A stretch of 64,000 bases of DNA from Victivallales bacterium (GTDB taxonomy: Bacteria; Verrucomicrobiota; Lentisphaeria; Victivallales; GWF2-38-69). Positions 63,192-64,000 of the stretch are shown piece by piece (the stretch's first letter is position 1; every line of letters begins with the position of its first letter). The translations under genes and the position numbers were made by a program. The notes below the pieces were generated by a model. That model did no database searches. It was not told the DNA's origin and saw nothing but the letters and a program-made list of their open reading frames with translations. The DNA lies in contig JAIPJT010000004.1 of the NCBI GenBank assembly GCA_021733985.1, positions 1 through 64,000 on the forward strand. The letters run 5' to 3'.

Positions 63192-64000
63192 ATGGAGAGT
63201 GCTTTAGTCAGTGATTCTTTTGGTATTATTGCAGTATTAATAGCTGTTCCTGCGGTAATTTATACAATGGCAAATTCTAAAACTTTTGGTAAACTGTTTA
63301 CTATCATACCATCCTTAGTTTTTGCCTATTTCATACCTACTGTTTTATCTGCATGCAACGTTATCCCTGTTGATGCACCTATTTATACAGCCATAAAAAG
63401 ATATTTACTTCCGGCAAGTTTACTTCTGCTTACTATTTCTGTAGATATCAAAGGAATTTTCGGTTTGGGATATAAGGCTTTAGTTATGTTTTTTGCGGCT
63501 ACAGCAGGTGTTGTTATCGGAGGACCGATTTCTTTAATTATTTTCAAGAATGCCCTGCCGGCAGATGTCTGGACCGGTATGTCTGCTTTGGCGGGTTCAT
63601 GGATAGGGGGCGGTGCTAATTTTATTGCAATTGGAAATGCTGTAGGAGCTACAAGTACAATGTTGGGAATGATGGTGATTGTTGATGTACTGTCTTCAAA
63701 TATTTGGCGCGGATGTATTTTCTTTCTTGCCGGAAAAGCGCGGACTGTTGATAGGTTGTTCAAAGCTGATACAAATTCCATTGATGAACTTGTAGAGAAA
63801 ACGGTTGAATTTCAGGAATCAACCAGAAGGATTCCAACAACAGTGGATTATATGGTGATGATAGGCGGAACTTTTATTATTACGTGGCTGGCATTAAAAG
63901 CAGGTAAAGCATTACCTGAGATAGGAAGTATTATTTCCCACGGTACATGGGGGTTAATAATAATTACTTCTTTAGGTGTGCTTTTTTCATTTACTAAAAT
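63192..64000 (+). CDS. DUF819 family membrane protein (partial, runs off the right edge)
   Basis: The reading frame from ATG 63192 stays open to the end of the window and is missing from the ORF track. It encodes at least 269 residues of a polytopic membrane protein of the DUF819 (YjcL-like) family: an N-terminal MESALVSDSFGIIAVL and alternating hydrophobic segments, with GSWIGGGANFIAIGNAVGA as the conserved membrane motif. The function of the family is unknown; its fold suggests an ion or carboxylate transporter. An in-frame ATG at 63177 is possible, but neither start has a clear Shine-Dalgarno. Confidence 0.82.
   Translation, partial: MESALVSDSFGIIAVLIAVPAVIYTMANSKTFGKLFTIIPSLVFAYFIPTVLSACNVIPVDAPIYTAIKRYLLPASLLLLTISVDIKGIFGLGYKALVMFFAATAGVVIGGPISLIIFKNALPADVWTGMSALAGSWIGGGANFIAIGNAVGATSTMLGMMVIVDVLSSNIWRGCIFFLAGKARTVDRLFKADTNSIDELVEKTVEFQESTRRIPTTVDYMVMIGGTFIITWLALKAGKALPEIGSIISHGTWGLIIITSLGVLFSFTK

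Overview
The window is AT-rich bacterial chromosome with dense operons and no rRNA, tRNA, CRISPR array, integrase or transposase that I could see. The gene set suggests an anaerobic, fermentative, Gram-negative-type bacterium: lysine fermentation through B12- and radical-SAM-dependent aminomutases, a bacterial V-type (probably Na+-coupled) ATPase with the E-DUF2764-A-B-D-I-K layout known from spirochaetes, chlamydiae and Bacteroidetes, a DUF2851 protein, bactofilins, a lipid A-type acyltransferase, lipoprotein biosynthesis (lgt) and a large secreted chitinase. The combination would fit a PVC (Lentisphaerae-like), Cloacimonadota-like or similar uncultured lineage. I cannot fix the phylum from sequence reading alone.

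Layout. 0.3-3.8 kb: a hexanucleotide tandem repeat, then a four-gene acyltransferase, acyl carrier protein, ketosynthase and chain-length-factor-like cluster that resembles a minimal aryl-polyene or type II PKS module. 3.9-5.5 kb: an HTH-PAS regulator. 5.7-8.3 kb: pantothenate operon (PanG-like DUF2520 reductase, panB, panC, panD). 8.5-9.6 kb: two bactofilins, one fused to zinc ribbons. 10.3-13.0 kb: rpsO and pnp with structured leader RNA, followed by a 0.76-kb block of degenerate intergenic repeats. 13.8-16.8 kb: a class I aminotransferase and a DUF2851 protein. 17.2-21.8 kb: a 1524-residue chitinase with two GH18 domains, divergent from a second HTH-PAS regulator (22.0-23.1 kb).

23.4-38.9 kb is the lysine fermentation region. 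An eleven-gene minus-strand run reads, in transcription order, class III aminotransferase, CoA-transferase A and B, kce, kdd, an MFS transporter, an amidohydrolase, kamB, kamC, kamD and kamE, and ends at a clear intrinsic terminator. A third HTH-PAS regulator is divergent from this run. kamA lies just beyond the regulator. Lysine would be converted to beta-lysine (KamA), then 3,5-diaminohexanoate (KamDE, kept active by KamBC), oxidised by Kdd and cleaved with acetyl-CoA by Kce; the CoA-transferase handles acetoacetate. The ammonia lyase Kal and the butyrate-forming enzymes are not in the window, and a class III aminotransferase stands at the head of the operon. cobS at 58.8 kb is consistent with the B12 requirement.

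39.1-41.3 kb holds the most unusual group: a CoA-acylating aldehyde dehydrogenase homologue with asparagine in place of the catalytic cysteine, followed by a STAS anti-anti-sigma protein and an RsbW-like anti-sigma kinase. 41.4-49.4 kb: pyrH and the V-ATPase genes. 49.7-53.9 kb: nifU convergent with an operon of pabA/trpG, dxs and lgt. 54.4-58.7 kb: a Lys-rich KTIKLK-repeat protein with a C-terminal membrane anchor, tsaB, a lipoprotein and a thioredoxin-fold protein lacking its CxxC. 58.8-62.8 kb: cobS and two tandem GT39-type glycosyltransferases. A DUF819 membrane protein runs off the right edge.

Themes: three paralogous cytoplasmic HTH-PAS one-component regulators, two of them divergent from catabolic loci; several enzyme homologues that have lost catalytic residues (ketosynthase Cys to Gln, ALDH Cys to Asn, thioredoxin CxxC to SxxT); and a mosaic intergenic repeat family scattered between operons. 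Several start sites were moved from the ORF track because the track start was TTG or GTG, or because a good Shine-Dalgarno supports a later ATG.
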